DNA of 64,000 nucleotides from Gelidibacter sediminis (lineage in GTDB: Bacteria; Bacteroidota; Bacteroidia; Flavobacteriales; Flavobacteriaceae). The stretch is taken from the NCBI RefSeq assembly GCF_004364975.1, contig NZ_SOBW01000008.1:62001-126000 (forward strand), written 5' to 3'. The first letter of the stretch is position 1. Every line of letters starts with the position of its first letter. The notes under the pieces are model-generated. The model ran no database searches. It had not been told where the DNA came from and saw only the letters and a program-made list of their open reading frames with translations. Below, piece after piece: positions 15,246 to 25,362 of this stretch. Both the position numbers and the translations under genes were made by a program.

Positions 15246-17732
15246 TTACTTATAGGCATTGTTGTTTACAAAGAAAATGGCATTAACGAAAAATAGCTTA
15301 CCATTTTCCCAAAAATTGCGGAATAGGATATTATCTGTCATATAAATAATACTGCCATTCCCCAATCGTTCTTCTCCAAAAATCAGGGAGTTTTGAAGAT
15401 TTTTTAATGTGTTCTTTCCAGCAAATCCCGCAACGTTCTTTGGTTGATCGTCCAAATATGCCACATTAAAACCTTCATCCAAAAGGCTGTACGTACTGGC
15501 ACCTGATTTTAAGGTATAGTACTGTTTATCATACCCAAAAGCTAATGGATGTGTGGGATCTACCACTGATTTAAAAATGGCGCCAGTAATCATCTCATTA
15601 GTGCTTTCTCGTTCGCGTTCTGCGTAAGGCGTAAGGTTTGGTTTGGTTGTGGTTGAGTCTTTAGAAAATTGACGTTTCAGACCAAAATCTTTATGATCGG
15701 CAAAAATGTTGAGGGCACCATCAATTGCAATAACTTTTCCACCTTTTTTGATCCAGCTTTGTAGTTTTTCTAGATTTGATTCATTAAAAAATTGGCTATA
15801 AAAGCCATTTGGAATTACCAAAACTGAATAGTCATCAAGATTGGTTCGTGAAAAATGATCAGTATTTAAAGACGTTGCAGAGTACTTCAATTCTTGTTCG
15901 AAGAAATACCACACTTCACCATAACTTAACGATGATGTATAGTTTCCTGATAGAATTGCAATCTTCTGCCTATTAATTAATTTAACGTCTGGCGATCCGA
16001 AATCAGGACCTGATTTTGAAAATCCGCTAGATGCCGCCACTATTTTCCTTTTAAATTTATTTGCTGCAGCAATCACAACATCATCAAAGTGTTCTATTTT
16101 CTTATTATCACCCCTAACAATAATTAACGCGCCACGCTCAAAAGTATGTTCGGGACTTTTAGTGGTAAGTGGTTTTTCAGAAAAACGGACTTTTAAATTC
16201 TGCTTTAGTAATTCAGCTAAAAACTCAGCATCCTTCAGGTGGTTCCATTTGCTGATATATCCAATGGCTTTTGTATTTGCTAAATTAGGTTGAAATGGTG
16301 TCGATACAGGTGTTGTAGAGACTAAGTTAGTAGACGCAACGGCGTTTAATCCGTAAGCATAAGGTAAGCTCCAAGCTGTAATATCATAAGTTATTGAATC
16401 CGCTAAGATCGTGTTAGGTTCAAACAACACCTGTGCCATTTTCCCTTTGGGCTGATTGGTGCTCACCACTAAATCTTCAGATGTGCCATTAATAGACCCA
16501 TTTTTACCATCTTGAAAGTTATAACCTGAAATCTTTCCAGCCGCTGCCGTCCCGTATGCGATATGATGTTTATCCAATAACGCTTTTAAGTCTTCAATTT
16601 TATCAAAACTGCCGCGCAAAACATAACTTTTATATTTTAAATTAGTAGTCGCGAAATACTTTTTAAATTCTGTATTTAATTTTTCAGCATTTTTAGATGC
16701 CATCTCTACTGTAGACAAGCCTGTGATGTGATGATGTTCTACACGGTCTACAAGGGTTAAAACTTCACCTTCATCATTAAGGATACCTAATCCTGACTGT
16801 CCCCCTTGCTCATAAGTCATCCCAATGGCGCCGAGATATGTTGGGTAGGTATCCCCATAACTTGGGTACAGTAAATCAAATCGTTCACGTGTAAAATATA
16901 ACCACCCATTAGCGTCAAAATAGCGCGCGTGGTTTTCTCCAATTTGCGTTTGGAAATCGCGCTGCCAATCCGTAATGATCTCGTGAAAAGGTTCCGCTGC
17001 GGGTGCAAAATAATAGGGTTCATTAATGCCTTGTTCATGAAAATCGACATGAATTTGTGGTAGCCATTTGTTATAAATTTTTAGGCGTGCTTGTGTTTCT
17101 ATTTGACTGGCCCAAACCCAATCTCTATTTAAGTCAAATAAATAATGATTGGCCCTTCCTCTTGGCCACGGTTCATTCTGTTCACTTGCTTGTTGATTAA
17201 TATCGTATGGTGAACTTTTAGTTTGGTTGTACCAATTGACGTACCGGTCACGTCCATCAGGATTAAGACATGGATCAATAATCACCACCGTGTTTTTTAA
17301 CCAATCTTGTTTTTCTGTCAACAAACTGTGAATCGTTTTCATTGAAGCTTCCGTGCTAGAGGCCTCGTTGCCGTGCACATTATAGCTTAACCAGACGATG
17401 GCAATATCATTTGAGGTAGAATTACCATCGCCAATGCCAGCATTTTTTAAATGATTTTGTCTAATATTTTCGAGGTTTCTGATGTTTTCTTCAGAAGAAA
17501 TAATGGCTGTGTATAATGGACGTCTCTCGTAGGTGTTGCCATAATGTTCAAGTTTAACCTGATTGGGAAGTTGTGTCGCAACCATTTTAAAGTAATCAAC
17601 CACTTGATGATGTCTTGTAAATTCTGTTCCTAAAGTATAACCTAGAAATTCTGAAGGTGATTGTATGCTTTGTGCTTTAGAGACAGAGATGCTAGTCAAT
17701 AGCACAAAAATGATCACTGATAGTTTTTGCAT
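15246..17732 (-). CDS. Exported M14 family zinc carboxypeptidase
   Basis: An 828-residue secreted metallopeptidase. The signal peptide MQKLSVIIFVLLTSISVSKAQ ends in AQ. The M14 catalytic domain occupies about 25-370: zinc ligands H120 and E123 (VHGNEASS) and the later histidine in VDFHEQG near residue 230, plus DPCLNPDGRDRYVNWYN for substrate binding. Residues about 590-720 look like a class-I glutamine-amidotransferase-like fold (VLVIPNGFYSQFF..., GGKVIAIDGA), which is common in large flavobacterial M14 proteins. It probably trims peptides in the periplasm or outside the cell. It is transcribed divergently from bshC. Confidence 0.9.
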   Translation of the reverse strand: MQKLSVIIFVLLTSISVSKAQSIQSPSEFLGYTLGTEFTRHHQVVDYFKMVATQLPNQVKLEHYGNTYERRPLYTAIISSEENIRNLENIRQNHLKNAGIGDGNSTSNDIAIVWLSYNVHGNEASSTEASMKTIHSLLTEKQDWLKNTVVIIDPCLNPDGRDRYVNWYNQTKSSPYDINQQASEQNEPWPRGRANHYLFDLNRDWVWASQIETQARLKIYNKWLPQIHVDFHEQGINEPYYFAPAAEPFHEIITDWQRDFQTQIGENHARYFDANGWLYFTRERFDLLYPSYGDTYPTYLGAIGMTYEQGGQSGLGILNDEGEVLTLVDRVEHHHITGLSTVEMASKNAEKLNTEFKKYFATTNLKYKSYVLRGSFDKIEDLKALLDKHHIAYGTAAAGKISGYNFQDGKNGSINGTSEDLVVSTNQPKGKMAQVLFEPNTILADSITYDITAWSLPYAYGLNAVASTNLVSTTPVSTPFQPNLANTKAIGYISKWNHLKDAEFLAELLKQNLKVRFSEKPLTTKSPEHTFERGALIIVRGDNKKIEHFDDVVIAAANKFKRKIVAASSGFSKSGPDFGSPDVKLINRQKIAILSGNYTSSLSYGEVWYFFEQELKYSATSLNTDHFSRTNLDDYSVLVIPNGFYSQFFNESNLEKLQSWIKKGGKVIAIDGALNIFADHKDFGLKRQFSKDSTTTKPNLTPYAERERESTNEMITGAIFKSVVDPTHPLAFGYDKQYYTLKSGASTYSLLDEGFNVAYLDDQPKNVAGFAGKNTLKNLQNSLIFGEERLGNGSIIYMTDNILFRNFWENGKLFFVNAIFFVNNNAYK

Positions 17733-17822
17733 AATAAGGTAATGTAGCGTAATTAGTAAGGTAAAGATAGCTAGTCAAAGTGAATTAACTAAAATTTAGT
17801 ACTCAAAAAAAGTTAAGAGCGC

Positions 17823-17830
17823 TATCTTTA
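17823..17830 (+). promoter_or_regulatory. -7 promoter element of bshC
   Basis: TATCTTTA resembles TAnnTTTG with the last base changed, 23 bases before the bshC ATG. Confidence 0.4.
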
Positions 17831-17853
17831 CAATTCATTTTTTAAATTCACAT

Positions 17854-19455
17854 ATGCCAACCGATTGTATTCCGTTTAAAGAGACAAATTATTTTTCATC
17901 ATTGATCACCGATTACTTAGATGAAAAAACGGATTTGAAACCCTTTTATAATCGTTTTCCATCGTTAGATAATTTTGAGGCTCAAATAGAAGAAAAGCAA
18001 CAGTCTTATAACAAAAACCATCGCTCAGATTTGGTCAAAGCCTTAATGCTGCAATATGAAGGTTTAAGTATCTCATCAATGACGCTTACCAACATTGATC
18101 TCTTGAAACACGGCACTACTTTTACGGTTACAACAGGTCATCAGCTTAATTTATTTACAGGCCCGCTGTATTTTTTCTATAAGATTATTTCAACAATTAA
18201 TTTGTGCAGAACATTGAAAGAGCGCTATCCGCATTACAATTTTGTACCTATTTATTGGATGGCAACGGAGGACCATGATTTTGAGGAAATCAACTTTTTT
18301 AATTTTAAAGGTAAAAAAGTGCAATGGAACAGAGAGGCTTCGGGGGTTGTAGGCGACTTTGATTTAAACGGTTTAGACCAAGTGTATGAGGTGTTTGCCT
18401 CTCAGTTGAATTCGAGCGTAAATGCAAAAGCCTTAAAACAACTTTTCCATCAGGCCTATATAGAACATGATACTTTAACATCAGCCACACGGTTTTTAGT
18501 CAATAAGTTATTCTCTATTTATGGTTTGGTTATTTTAGACGGTCATGACCCTATCTTAAAAAAGCTTTTTAGACCCTATATTGAGGAAGAATTAGTCAAT
18601 CAATCATCTTTCAAAAAAGTATCAAATACGAATGAGGATATCAATGCCTTACCCTCAAATTATAAAATACAGGTCAATCCTAGAGAGATTAATTTGTTTT
18701 ACATTCACAATGCTATTCGAGAGCGCATTCTTGAGACCGATGGTGTGTTTGGGGTTTTAGATACTGATATACGTTGGAATAAAGAGGAATTATTGGCTGA
18801 AGTAAATGAGCATCCTGAACGGTTCAGTCCGAATGTTATTTTACGCCCTCTTTATCAAGAAGTTATATTGCCTAACCTCTGTTATATTGGAGGTGGTGGA
18901 GAATTGGCCTATTGGTTACAGCTCAAATCTAATTTTGAAGCTCAAAAGGTGACCTTTCCTATGCTGCTGTTGCGAAATTCTGTATTGCTCATAACTAATA
19001 AACAAAAAGAAAAGCTTGAAAAGCTACATGTGTCTGTGGCTGATTTGTTTTTGAAACAGGACGCATTGATGACTAAGGTTACAAAAACGATCTCTGACAT
19101 AACTATTGATTTCAGTCCTCAAAAAAAAATGCTTCAAAAACAATTTGAAGAGCTCTATAAGTTAGCAGCACTTACTGATAAATCCTTCAAAGGTGCCGTC
19201 GCTGCTCAAGAAGTGAAACAAGTAAAAGGACTCGAAAATCTTGAAAAACGATTATTGAAAGCCCAAAAAAGGAAGCTGGAGGATGAGTTGGAGCGTGTAA
19301 AAGTGTTACAGGATGAATTGTTCCCACGGCAAAGTTTACAAGAGCGCCATTTGAATATTTCAGAATTTTACTTAGAATACGGCGAGGGCATTATTCAAAC
19401 ACTAGTTCAAAATCTTGATCCATTACATTCTGAATTTCTAATATTAGAAGTTTAA
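17854..19455 (+). CDS. bshC: Bacillithiol biosynthesis cysteine-adding enzyme BshC
   Basis: A 533-residue BshC, which joins cysteine to glucosaminyl-malate in the last step of bacillithiol synthesis. The conserved core VTTGHQLNLFTGPLYFFYKI (about residues 90-110) and YWMATEDHDFEEINFF (about 133-148), with a HIGH-like nucleotide-binding look, identify the family. The C-terminal third is a Lys/Glu-rich coiled coil (about 450-500), as in the B. subtilis structure. Length is normal. The bshA and bshB genes are not in the window. A PLP decarboxylase gene begins 23 bases downstream and is probably co-transcribed. Confidence 0.95.
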   Translation: MPTDCIPFKETNYFSSLITDYLDEKTDLKPFYNRFPSLDNFEAQIEEKQQSYNKNHRSDLVKALMLQYEGLSISSMTLTNIDLLKHGTTFTVTTGHQLNLFTGPLYFFYKIISTINLCRTLKERYPHYNFVPIYWMATEDHDFEEINFFNFKGKKVQWNREASGVVGDFDLNGLDQVYEVFASQLNSSVNAKALKQLFHQAYIEHDTLTSATRFLVNKLFSIYGLVILDGHDPILKKLFRPYIEEELVNQSSFKKVSNTNEDINALPSNYKIQVNPREINLFYIHNAIRERILETDGVFGVLDTDIRWNKEELLAEVNEHPERFSPNVILRPLYQEVILPNLCYIGGGGELAYWLQLKSNFEAQKVTFPMLLLRNSVLLITNKQKEKLEKLHVSVADLFLKQDALMTKVTKTISDITIDFSPQKKMLQKQFEELYKLAALTDKSFKGAVAAQEVKQVKGLENLEKRLLKAQKRKLEDELERVKVLQDELFPRQSLQERHLNISEFYLEYGEGIIQTLVQNLDPLHSEFLILEV

Positions 19456-19478
19456 ATCCTATAAATTATAGTGAATCC

Positions 19479-20858
19479 ATGACGAGTATGCATAAAATTG
19501 ATATGGACCTCATCGAGATGACTTTAGATGTCATGAAATATGCTATTGGGCGTATTTCGGCAACTGAGCATCCTATCGGGAAGCCCAAAAAAGAAGAAGA
19601 ACTCAAAGCTTTGGTAGGAGAAACCATCACACCAAAAGGAGTGGGTGGTGAATATGCGTTTAACTTATGGAAAGAGCATTTGGCAAAGGCTAATGTTCCG
19701 GTTGATCATCCGCGGAATTTAGCATTTGTGCCAGCATCGCCAACTAAGGCGGCCATTATGTTTGATCTCGTAACTTCGGCTTCGAGCATTCACGGCGCGT
19801 ATTGGATGGAAGGTGCTGGCGGTATTTTTTGTGAAAATGAAGCCATGAAATGGATGGTATCCTTAACGGGGCTTCCTAAAGGTGCCTTTGGGGTTTTTAC
19901 TAGTGGCGGAACTGCAGCAAATCTATCGGCTATTGTAACAGCAAGAGAACATTGGCGCGAAAATCCTGAATTTAAACGCGAGAAGGGATTAATCATAACG
20001 TCAATTGGGGCGCATTCCTCCATAAAAGCTATGGCAAAAGTAGCCGATGTTGATATTCTATTGGTCGATTCTGAAGAACGCCTAACGGGTGTAGATTTAA
20101 TTGAGACCATTCAGAATTTACCTGAACAGCAACGCAAACGGCTTTTTGCGGTGGTTGCCACAGGAGGTACGACGAATGCCGGAATCATTGACGATTTGGA
20201 AAGTGTCGCTCAGGTTTGCGAACAAGAACATTTATGGTTTCATGTTGATGCTGCTTACGGTGGTGGGGCGCTGGTTGCTGATTCCGTACGGCATTTGTTT
20301 AATGGTATTGAAAAAGCTGATAGTATTACCATTGATCCACACAAATGGATGTTTTCGCCCTATGATTGTGGCGCAGTGATTTATAAAGATCCAGAATTGG
20401 CAAAAAATGCACATTCGCAACAAGGGTCGTATTTAGATATTTTTAAAGATGAAGGGGCACACGGTTTTAATCCTACAGATTATCAAATACAATTAACACG
20501 ACGTGTGCGTGGCCTGCCACTATGGTTTTCATTGGCCACACATGGTACGGATCGGTATAAGGAAGCGGTAGAACGGGGTATTGAACTGGCTCAAATTGCT
20601 GGTAAAATGATACAAGCGCACCCTGATTTAGAGTTGGTGCGAGAACCCAGTTTATCTTGTGTACTCTATAGACGAAAAGGTTGGGAACCTGATGACTATA
20701 CCCATTGGACCTATGAAAATCATAAGAAAGGGTTTGCGCTAGTAACACCAACTAAATGGAAAAATGGCGATAGTTTTGAAACGGTATCACGTTTTTGTTT
20801 TATAAATCCTGATACTACTGAAAAAGACATAGAAATGATTTTGAATACAATGGTATAA
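19479..20858 (+). CDS. Group II pyridoxal-phosphate decarboxylase
   Basis: A 459-residue fold-type I PLP enzyme of the aromatic-amino-acid/glutamate decarboxylase group. HVDAAYGGGAL near residue 255 supplies the Asp that pairs with the pyridine nitrogen. K289 in DPHKWMFSPYDCG is the Schiff-base lysine, and TSGGTAANLSAI near 140 binds the phosphate. The substrate is open: aspartate, 2,4-diaminobutyrate, glutamate or an aromatic amino acid are all known for this group. The family relation to PanP-like aspartate decarboxylases is only a possibility. It follows bshC by 23 bases; no obvious functional link to bacillithiol is established. Confidence 0.88.
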   Translation: MTSMHKIDMDLIEMTLDVMKYAIGRISATEHPIGKPKKEEELKALVGETITPKGVGGEYAFNLWKEHLAKANVPVDHPRNLAFVPASPTKAAIMFDLVTSASSIHGAYWMEGAGGIFCENEAMKWMVSLTGLPKGAFGVFTSGGTAANLSAIVTAREHWRENPEFKREKGLIITSIGAHSSIKAMAKVADVDILLVDSEERLTGVDLIETIQNLPEQQRKRLFAVVATGGTTNAGIIDDLESVAQVCEQEHLWFHVDAAYGGGALVADSVRHLFNGIEKADSITIDPHKWMFSPYDCGAVIYKDPELAKNAHSQQGSYLDIFKDEGAHGFNPTDYQIQLTRRVRGLPLWFSLATHGTDRYKEAVERGIELAQIAGKMIQAHPDLELVREPSLSCVLYRRKGWEPDDYTHWTYENHKKGFALVTPTKWKNGDSFETVSRFCFINPDTTEKDIEMILNTMV

Positions 20859-20870
20859 TCTAGGCAATGG

Positions 20871-21011
20871 TTATTGATGATCAGATTGTAATCGTAAAAT
20901 GAGATGATGTCCGTTTGTATCCATTAAATTTTTACAAGGTTCAATCGGGTTATGTTTGAGTAATTTTTTTTGCGCAACACAATTGCTTGGGACGACGTAA
21001 AACTGATTCAT
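20871..21011 (-). CDS. Candidate small protein (46 residues) divergent from guaA
   Basis: An ATG-initiated frame, 46 codons plus TAA, that fills most of the gap between the decarboxylase and guaA. It starts MNQFYVVPSNCVAQKK and ends NGHHLILRLQSDHQ. It is compositionally protein-like (two cysteines, several prolines, no low complexity) and the reading frame stays open across the whole gap. It has no recognisable domain, and neither a clear promoter nor a Shine-Dalgarno is visible, though many genes in this phylum lack the latter. It could equally be a chance frame. Conservation of the protein rather than the DNA in relatives would decide. Confidence 0.35.
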   Translation of the reverse strand: MNQFYVVPSNCVAQKKLLKHNPIEPCKNLMDTNGHHLILRLQSDHQ

Positions 21012-21059
21012 TTTTGTAATTTTCATTGGCCCTAAATGGTAAATCTAAAAATCTATCCT

Positions 21060-21067
21060 TATTTTTG
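21060..21067 (+). promoter_or_regulatory. -7 promoter element of guaA
   Basis: TATTTTTG fits TAnnTTTG and ends three bases before the guaA ATG, so the message would be leaderless or nearly so. Confidence 0.55.
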
Positions 21068-21070
21068 CGC

Positions 21071-22606
21071 ATGCAACACAACAAAGTCCTTATTTTAGAT
21101 TTCGGATCGCAATACACACAGCTTATTGCGAGACGCGTTAGAGAACTCAATATTTACTGTGAGATCCATCCCTTCAACAAAATTCCAACTGATATAGACA
21201 GTTTTAAAGCTGTTATTTTATCGGGTAGTCCTTCTTCTGTAAGAGCGGAGAATGCGCCACATCCGGAGTTGTCAAATATCAGAGGCCATATGCCGTTGCT
21301 TGCCGTTTGTTATGGTGCGCAGTATTTGTCCCACTTCTCGGGTGGACTGGTAGAACCTTCAAATACACGTGAATATGGTAGAGCCAATTTAACGTATGTT
21401 AAAGTAAAAGAACCTCTGTTTAACCATATTGATGCTGGGAGTCAGGTATGGATGAGCCATAGCGATACCATTAAAAAATTACCAACAAACGGTACACTCA
21501 TCGCAAGTACAAAAGATGTTGAAAATGCAGCTTATGTTATTGAAGGGGAGCAGACTTATGGTATTCAGTTTCATCCTGAAGTGTACCACTCTACAGATGG
21601 GAAACAATTATTGGAGAACTTTTTGGTTCATATTGCAAGAGTAGAGCAAGACTGGACCCCACAATCGTTTGTGGAAGAAACAGTCGAGGCCCTTCAAGAA
21701 CAGATAGGTAATGATAAAGTTGTATTAGGTCTTTCAGGAGGTGTTGATTCTTCCGTTGCAGCTATTTTATTACACAAGGCTATCGGTAAAAACCTGTTCT
21801 GCATTTTCGTTAATAATGGCTTGCTTCGTAAAAATGAATTTGAAAGCGTCTTGTCTCAATATGAAGGAATGGGACTAAATGTGAAAGGTGTAGATGCTTC
21901 GGCACGTTTTTTGGATGCCCTTGCAGGATTGAGTGATCCAGAAATGAAGCGTAAAGCTATTGGTCGTGTATTCATTGAGGTTTTTGATGATGAAGCGCAT
22001 CAAATTAAAGATGTTAAATGGTTAGCACAAGGTACAATTTATCCAGATGTGATTGAGAGTGTTTCTGCCACAGGTGGTCCAAGTGCCACTATAAAGAGTC
22101 ATCACAATGTAGGAGGTCTACCAGATTTCATGAAATTAAAAGTTGTAGAACCCTTAAAAGCATTATTTAAAGATGAGGTAAGGCGCGTAGGTGCTTCTAT
22201 GGGTATGGATGTTTCTATTTTAGGCCGTCACCCTTTTCCTGGTCCTGGATTGGCTATTCGTATTTTGGGTGATATCACCGCTGAAAAAGTGCGTATCCTA
22301 CAAGAAGTTGATGCGGTATTTATTGACAATTTAAAATCATGGAACCTCTATGATAAAGTGTGGCAGGCAGGCGCCATTCTTTTACCTGTTAATAGTGTAG
22401 GTGTCATGGGAGATGAGCGTACTTACGAAAAATGTGTCGCCTTAAGAGCGGTAGAAAGTACTGATGGAATGACTGCAGATTGGGTGAATTTACCCTATGA
22501 ATTTTTGCAAAAAACTTCAAATGAAATAATAAATAAGGTAAAAGGCGTTAATAGAGTAGTATATGACATTAGTTCAAAACCACCTGCAACAATTGAATGG
22601 GAATAG
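21071..22606 (+). CDS. guaA: GMP synthase (glutamine-hydrolysing)
   Basis: A 511-residue GuaA converting XMP to GMP. The N-terminal class-I glutamine amidotransferase (about 5-190) has its nucleophile C80 ([11 protein letters not shown]) and the His-Glu pair in [10 protein letters not shown]. The ATP-pyrophosphatase domain begins near 205 with the PP-loop [13 protein letters not shown]. The C-terminal dimerisation domain carries [15 protein letters not shown] and ends [10 protein letters not shown] use the ATG at 21071 because earlier in-frame starts would read through the promoter. Complete and normal. Confidence 0.98.
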   Translation: MQHNKVLILDFGSQYTQLIARRVRELNIYCEIHPFNKIPTDIDSFKAVILSGSPSSVRAENAPHPELSNIRGHMPLLAVCYGAQYLSHFSGGLVEPSNTREYGRANLTYVKVKEPLFNHIDAGSQVWMSHSDTIKKLPTNGTLIASTKDVENAAYVIEGEQTYGIQFHPEVYHSTDGKQLLENFLVHIARVEQDWTPQSFVEETVEALQEQIGNDKVVLGLSGGVDSSVAAILLHKAIGKNLFCIFVNNGLLRKNEFESVLSQYEGMGLNVKGVDASARFLDALAGLSDPEMKRKAIGRVFIEVFDDEAHQIKDVKWLAQGTIYPDVIESVSATGGPSATIKSHHNVGGLPDFMKLKVVEPLKALFKDEVRRVGASMGMDVSILGRHPFPGPGLAIRILGDITAEKVRILQEVDAVFIDNLKSWNLYDKVWQAGAILLPVNSVGVMGDERTYEKCVALRAVESTDGMTADWVNLPYEFLQKTSNEIINKVKGVNRVVYDISSKPPATIEWE

Positions 22607-22666
22607 AAACTATGATATGTTCAGTTATCAGTCATTAGTTAACGATCAATTACATCAAGATAAAAC

Positions 22667-24574
22667 ATGAAAAAACTTATATTAATTTGTATCATCACCC
22701 TGTCGTGTAGTTTGTTTGTACATGCTCAAAAATTCAAGGCACATACTGTCCAGGCAGGAGATACTGTAGAATCTATTGCAAAGAAATATAAAGTTTCTGT
22801 GTCAGATATTTATGCTTTAAATCCGGATGCCAAAAGAAAGTTGAGCCCAAATGCAGTGTTAATCATACCCAATGATTCGGGTTTATCTTCTGTTGCGCAA
22901 GAAGTGACTAAAGAGTTAATTGGTTATAAAGACCATAAAGTAAAACGTAAGGAAACACTATATAGCATCTCTAAGGAGTATAATGTAGAGATTGAGGATA
23001 TAAAAAAACACAACAAAAGCCTTTATTCTGAAAATTTAAGAAAAGGAGATGATATTCGCATCCCACGATATAAAACGATAGTTTCTAAAGTGACCCCTGG
23101 GGCTTCACTTAAAAAATACACAGTGCAACCTAAGGAAGGAAAATGGCGTGTGGCTTATAAATTCGGCATTACCGTAGATGAATTGGAAACTTTAAACCCA
23201 GGGATGAATGCTGTTTTGCAACCTGGAGATATTATAAATGTTCCAGGTAGTTCTGATGAAAAGGTTATTGATGATAACTACAACTATTATACCGTTCAGA
23301 AGAGTGAAGGGTATTACCGATTAAAGGTGAAATTGGGTCTCACCCAAGAACAATTGGAAAAACTTAATCCTGAATTGAAAATTGATGGTTTAAAGGAAGG
23401 GATGGTATTAAAGGTGCCGCAATCGACAAGCGTTGGAGAAGTGGTTGGAAGCGTGGAAAAAACCAATCTTAGCAGAAGTTTAAAGAATTTAAAAACAAAA
23501 AAGATTGCCGTGATGTTGCCTTTCCGTTTAAATAGAGTTGATACTGATTCTGTACAGGAGGCCAAGGCATTAATGAGAAATGATCGTCGTTTGTCTGTGT
23601 CTTTAGATTTTCATTCTGGGGTTTTAATGGCTGTAGATTCAGCAAAACAATTGGGAATATCAACAAAATTGAAAGTGTTTGATACTCAAGATCAGTTATC
23701 TGAGGTGTCAAAAATATTAAATAGCAATGATTTGTCGAGTTACGATGCTATTATTGGGCCATTAATGCCTAATAATTTAGATCGTGTGGCAAGAGCTGTA
23801 CAAAAGGATGGAGTGCCAGTAATATCACCTATTACCAAGCCAGATCAGCTGTTTGAAAATGTGTTTCAAACTGTGGCTGATACTGATGTTTTAGAACGGG
23901 CGATCATCAATTTTATAAAATCAGATTCATTAAATCAAAATGTGATTATAATTGCTGACAATGCTAATACAGCGGTAAGCAACCGGTTAAAATCTGAATT
24001 TCGAAACGCCAGACAAGTATTCTCAAGAAAAAATAAAAACGGAAACGACGCCTACTATATTATGGCATCTGATTTAAGTGGTGCTTTTACTTCTGGAAAA
24101 AATTATGTGTTTTTAGAGACGGCTAATGAAGCCTTAGTGTCTACTGTAACCAGCATGCTTAACGGAATGAGTAATAGAAATCAGGAAATTATTATTGTGA
24201 CAACCAAAATTAATGATGCTTTTGAAGGGCCAAATGTTTCTAATTTTCATTTGGCGAACCTGAAATTTCACTACCCATCTATTAACAGAAGTATACATCC
24301 AGACCAACCCGACAGTTTTGTAAGAGCTTACAAACAAAAGTATGGGATTGAACCTAATAAATTTGCCGTCAGAGGTTTTGATTTGACCTTAGATGTATTA
24401 TTGCGTTTGGCTTCTGATGATAATTTGTACAAAGCTTCCTCCAATGGTGTTGAAACACAGTACACTGAAAATAAGTTCAGATATTCTAAAAAGATTTCAG
24501 GCGGTTACTACAATGAAGCGGTATATGTTGTGAAATATACTAGTGACCTTTCTATACAAGAAGCAAAATTATGA
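22667..24574 (+). CDS. Exported LysM-repeat protein with periplasmic-binding (PBP1-like) domain
   Basis: A 635-residue protein with a signal peptide (about 1-20, ending VHAQ). Four LysM-type modules follow, at about 24-68, 92-137, 150-193 and 207-250; the first two are canonical (HTVQAGDTVESIAKKYKV) and the last two diverged. From about 280 to the end there is a type-1 periplasmic-binding fold like that of branched-chain amino-acid receptors: KKIAVMLPFRLN, LGISTKLKVFDTQ, YDAIIGPLMPNN, AVRGFDLTLDVLLRL. LysM modules bind peptidoglycan, so the receptor-like domain is probably held at the cell wall. The domain is likely a sensor or scaffold rather than a transporter subunit, since no ABC genes are near. 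It overlaps the OsmC gene by four bases. Confidence 0.85.
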   Translation: MKKLILICIITLSCSLFVHAQKFKAHTVQAGDTVESIAKKYKVSVSDIYALNPDAKRKLSPNAVLIIPNDSGLSSVAQEVTKELIGYKDHKVKRKETLYSISKEYNVEIEDIKKHNKSLYSENLRKGDDIRIPRYKTIVSKVTPGASLKKYTVQPKEGKWRVAYKFGITVDELETLNPGMNAVLQPGDIINVPGSSDEKVIDDNYNYYTVQKSEGYYRLKVKLGLTQEQLEKLNPELKIDGLKEGMVLKVPQSTSVGEVVGSVEKTNLSRSLKNLKTKKIAVMLPFRLNRVDTDSVQEAKALMRNDRRLSVSLDFHSGVLMAVDSAKQLGISTKLKVFDTQDQLSEVSKILNSNDLSSYDAIIGPLMPNNLDRVARAVQKDGVPVISPITKPDQLFENVFQTVADTDVLERAIINFIKSDSLNQNVIIIADNANTAVSNRLKSEFRNARQVFSRKNKNGNDAYYIMASDLSGAFTSGKNYVFLETANEALVSTVTSMLNGMSNRNQEIIIVTTKINDAFEGPNVSNFHLANLKFHYPSINRSIHPDQPDSFVRAYKQKYGIEPNKFAVRGFDLTLDVLLRLASDDNLYKASSNGVETQYTENKFRYSKKISGGYYNEAVYVVKYTSDLSIQEAKL

Positions 24575-24972
24575 CCTCAAAAGTAGTATACCTTGGCGAT
24601 TTAAGAACTGAATGCACCCATGAGCAATCTGGAAATGCTTTTATTACGGATGCGCCATTGGATAATAATGGCAAAGGGCTGGCCTTTTCTCCAACCGATA
24701 CCGTTGCTACCGGATTGGCAAGTTGTATGATAACAGTCATGGGTATTAAGGCGCGAGATATGGATGTTGATATGACTGGTACTACAGCCGATGTCATCAA
24801 AACGATGGCTAGTAATCCGCGTAGAATTTCAAAAATTGAAGTGGTAATGCGCTTGCCTTTTGAGGCCGATAAAAAGACGAAAACAATTTTAGAGCATACT
24901 GCCAATACCTGTCCTGTACTGAACAGCCTTCATCCTGATATTGATAAAGTCATAACATTTAATTGGGGTTAA
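24571..24972 (+). CDS. OsmC family peroxiredoxin-like protein
   Basis: A 133-residue OsmC/Ohr-fold protein. FSPTDTVATGLASCMITVMGIKARD (about 48-72) holds the first conserved cysteine, and EHTANTCPVLNSL (about 110-122) the second, the pair used in reducing organic hydroperoxides. It is of the YhfA-like subgroup by length. Its ATG overlaps the stop of the preceding LysM protein (ATGA), indicating translational coupling; a role in envelope stress is only an inference from that. Confidence 0.9.
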   Translation: MTSKVVYLGDLRTECTHEQSGNAFITDAPLDNNGKGLAFSPTDTVATGLASCMITVMGIKARDMDVDMTGTTADVIKTMASNPRRISKIEVVMRLPFEADKKTKTILEHTANTCPVLNSLHPDIDKVITFNWG

Positions 24973-25100
24973 TGCATATAGCGCAATTGGCATTTTCGAT
25001 AATTTTAAAGTCACCAATTACAAAGCACATCTTAGAACAACATTTATTTTCATTGACAGCGCCATGCGTTGTTTGATAACATCAAATCTACACCTCTACT

Positions 25101-25331
25101 GTGCTTCAACCCGATAAAAACTTTCTCATCAAATTGGCCCATACTAAAATGCCGTTTGGCAAATATGAAGGGAAGTTTCTCATTGATCTGCCGGAGTACT
25201 ATGTGGTATGGTATCATAATAAAGGATTCCCTAGAGGCCAATTAGGTTTAATGTTAGAAACCGTTTATGAGTTAAAATTAAATGGTTTAGAGGAATTAAT
25301 CAGGAACATAAAATTGAGGTATCCAAAGTAA
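25101..25331 (+). CDS. DUF3820 family small protein
   Basis: A 76-residue protein started by GTG. The DUF3820 signature is clear: TKMPFGKYEGKFLIDLPEYY near 15-34, then VVWYHNKGFPRGQLG and a C-terminal YELKLNGLEELI helix. The family is found as a standalone small protein or attached to DnaQ-like nucleases, and the window has both (see 5545-6321). Function is unknown. A link to nucleic-acid processing is inferred only from those fusions. The next gene starts 31 bases later. Confidence 0.85.
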   Translation: MLQPDKNFLIKLAHTKMPFGKYEGKFLIDLPEYYVVWYHNKGFPRGQLGLMLETVYELKLNGLEELIRNIKLRYPK

Positions 25332-25362
25332 TTTTTTAATTTTAAATTAAATTGCTATCCTC

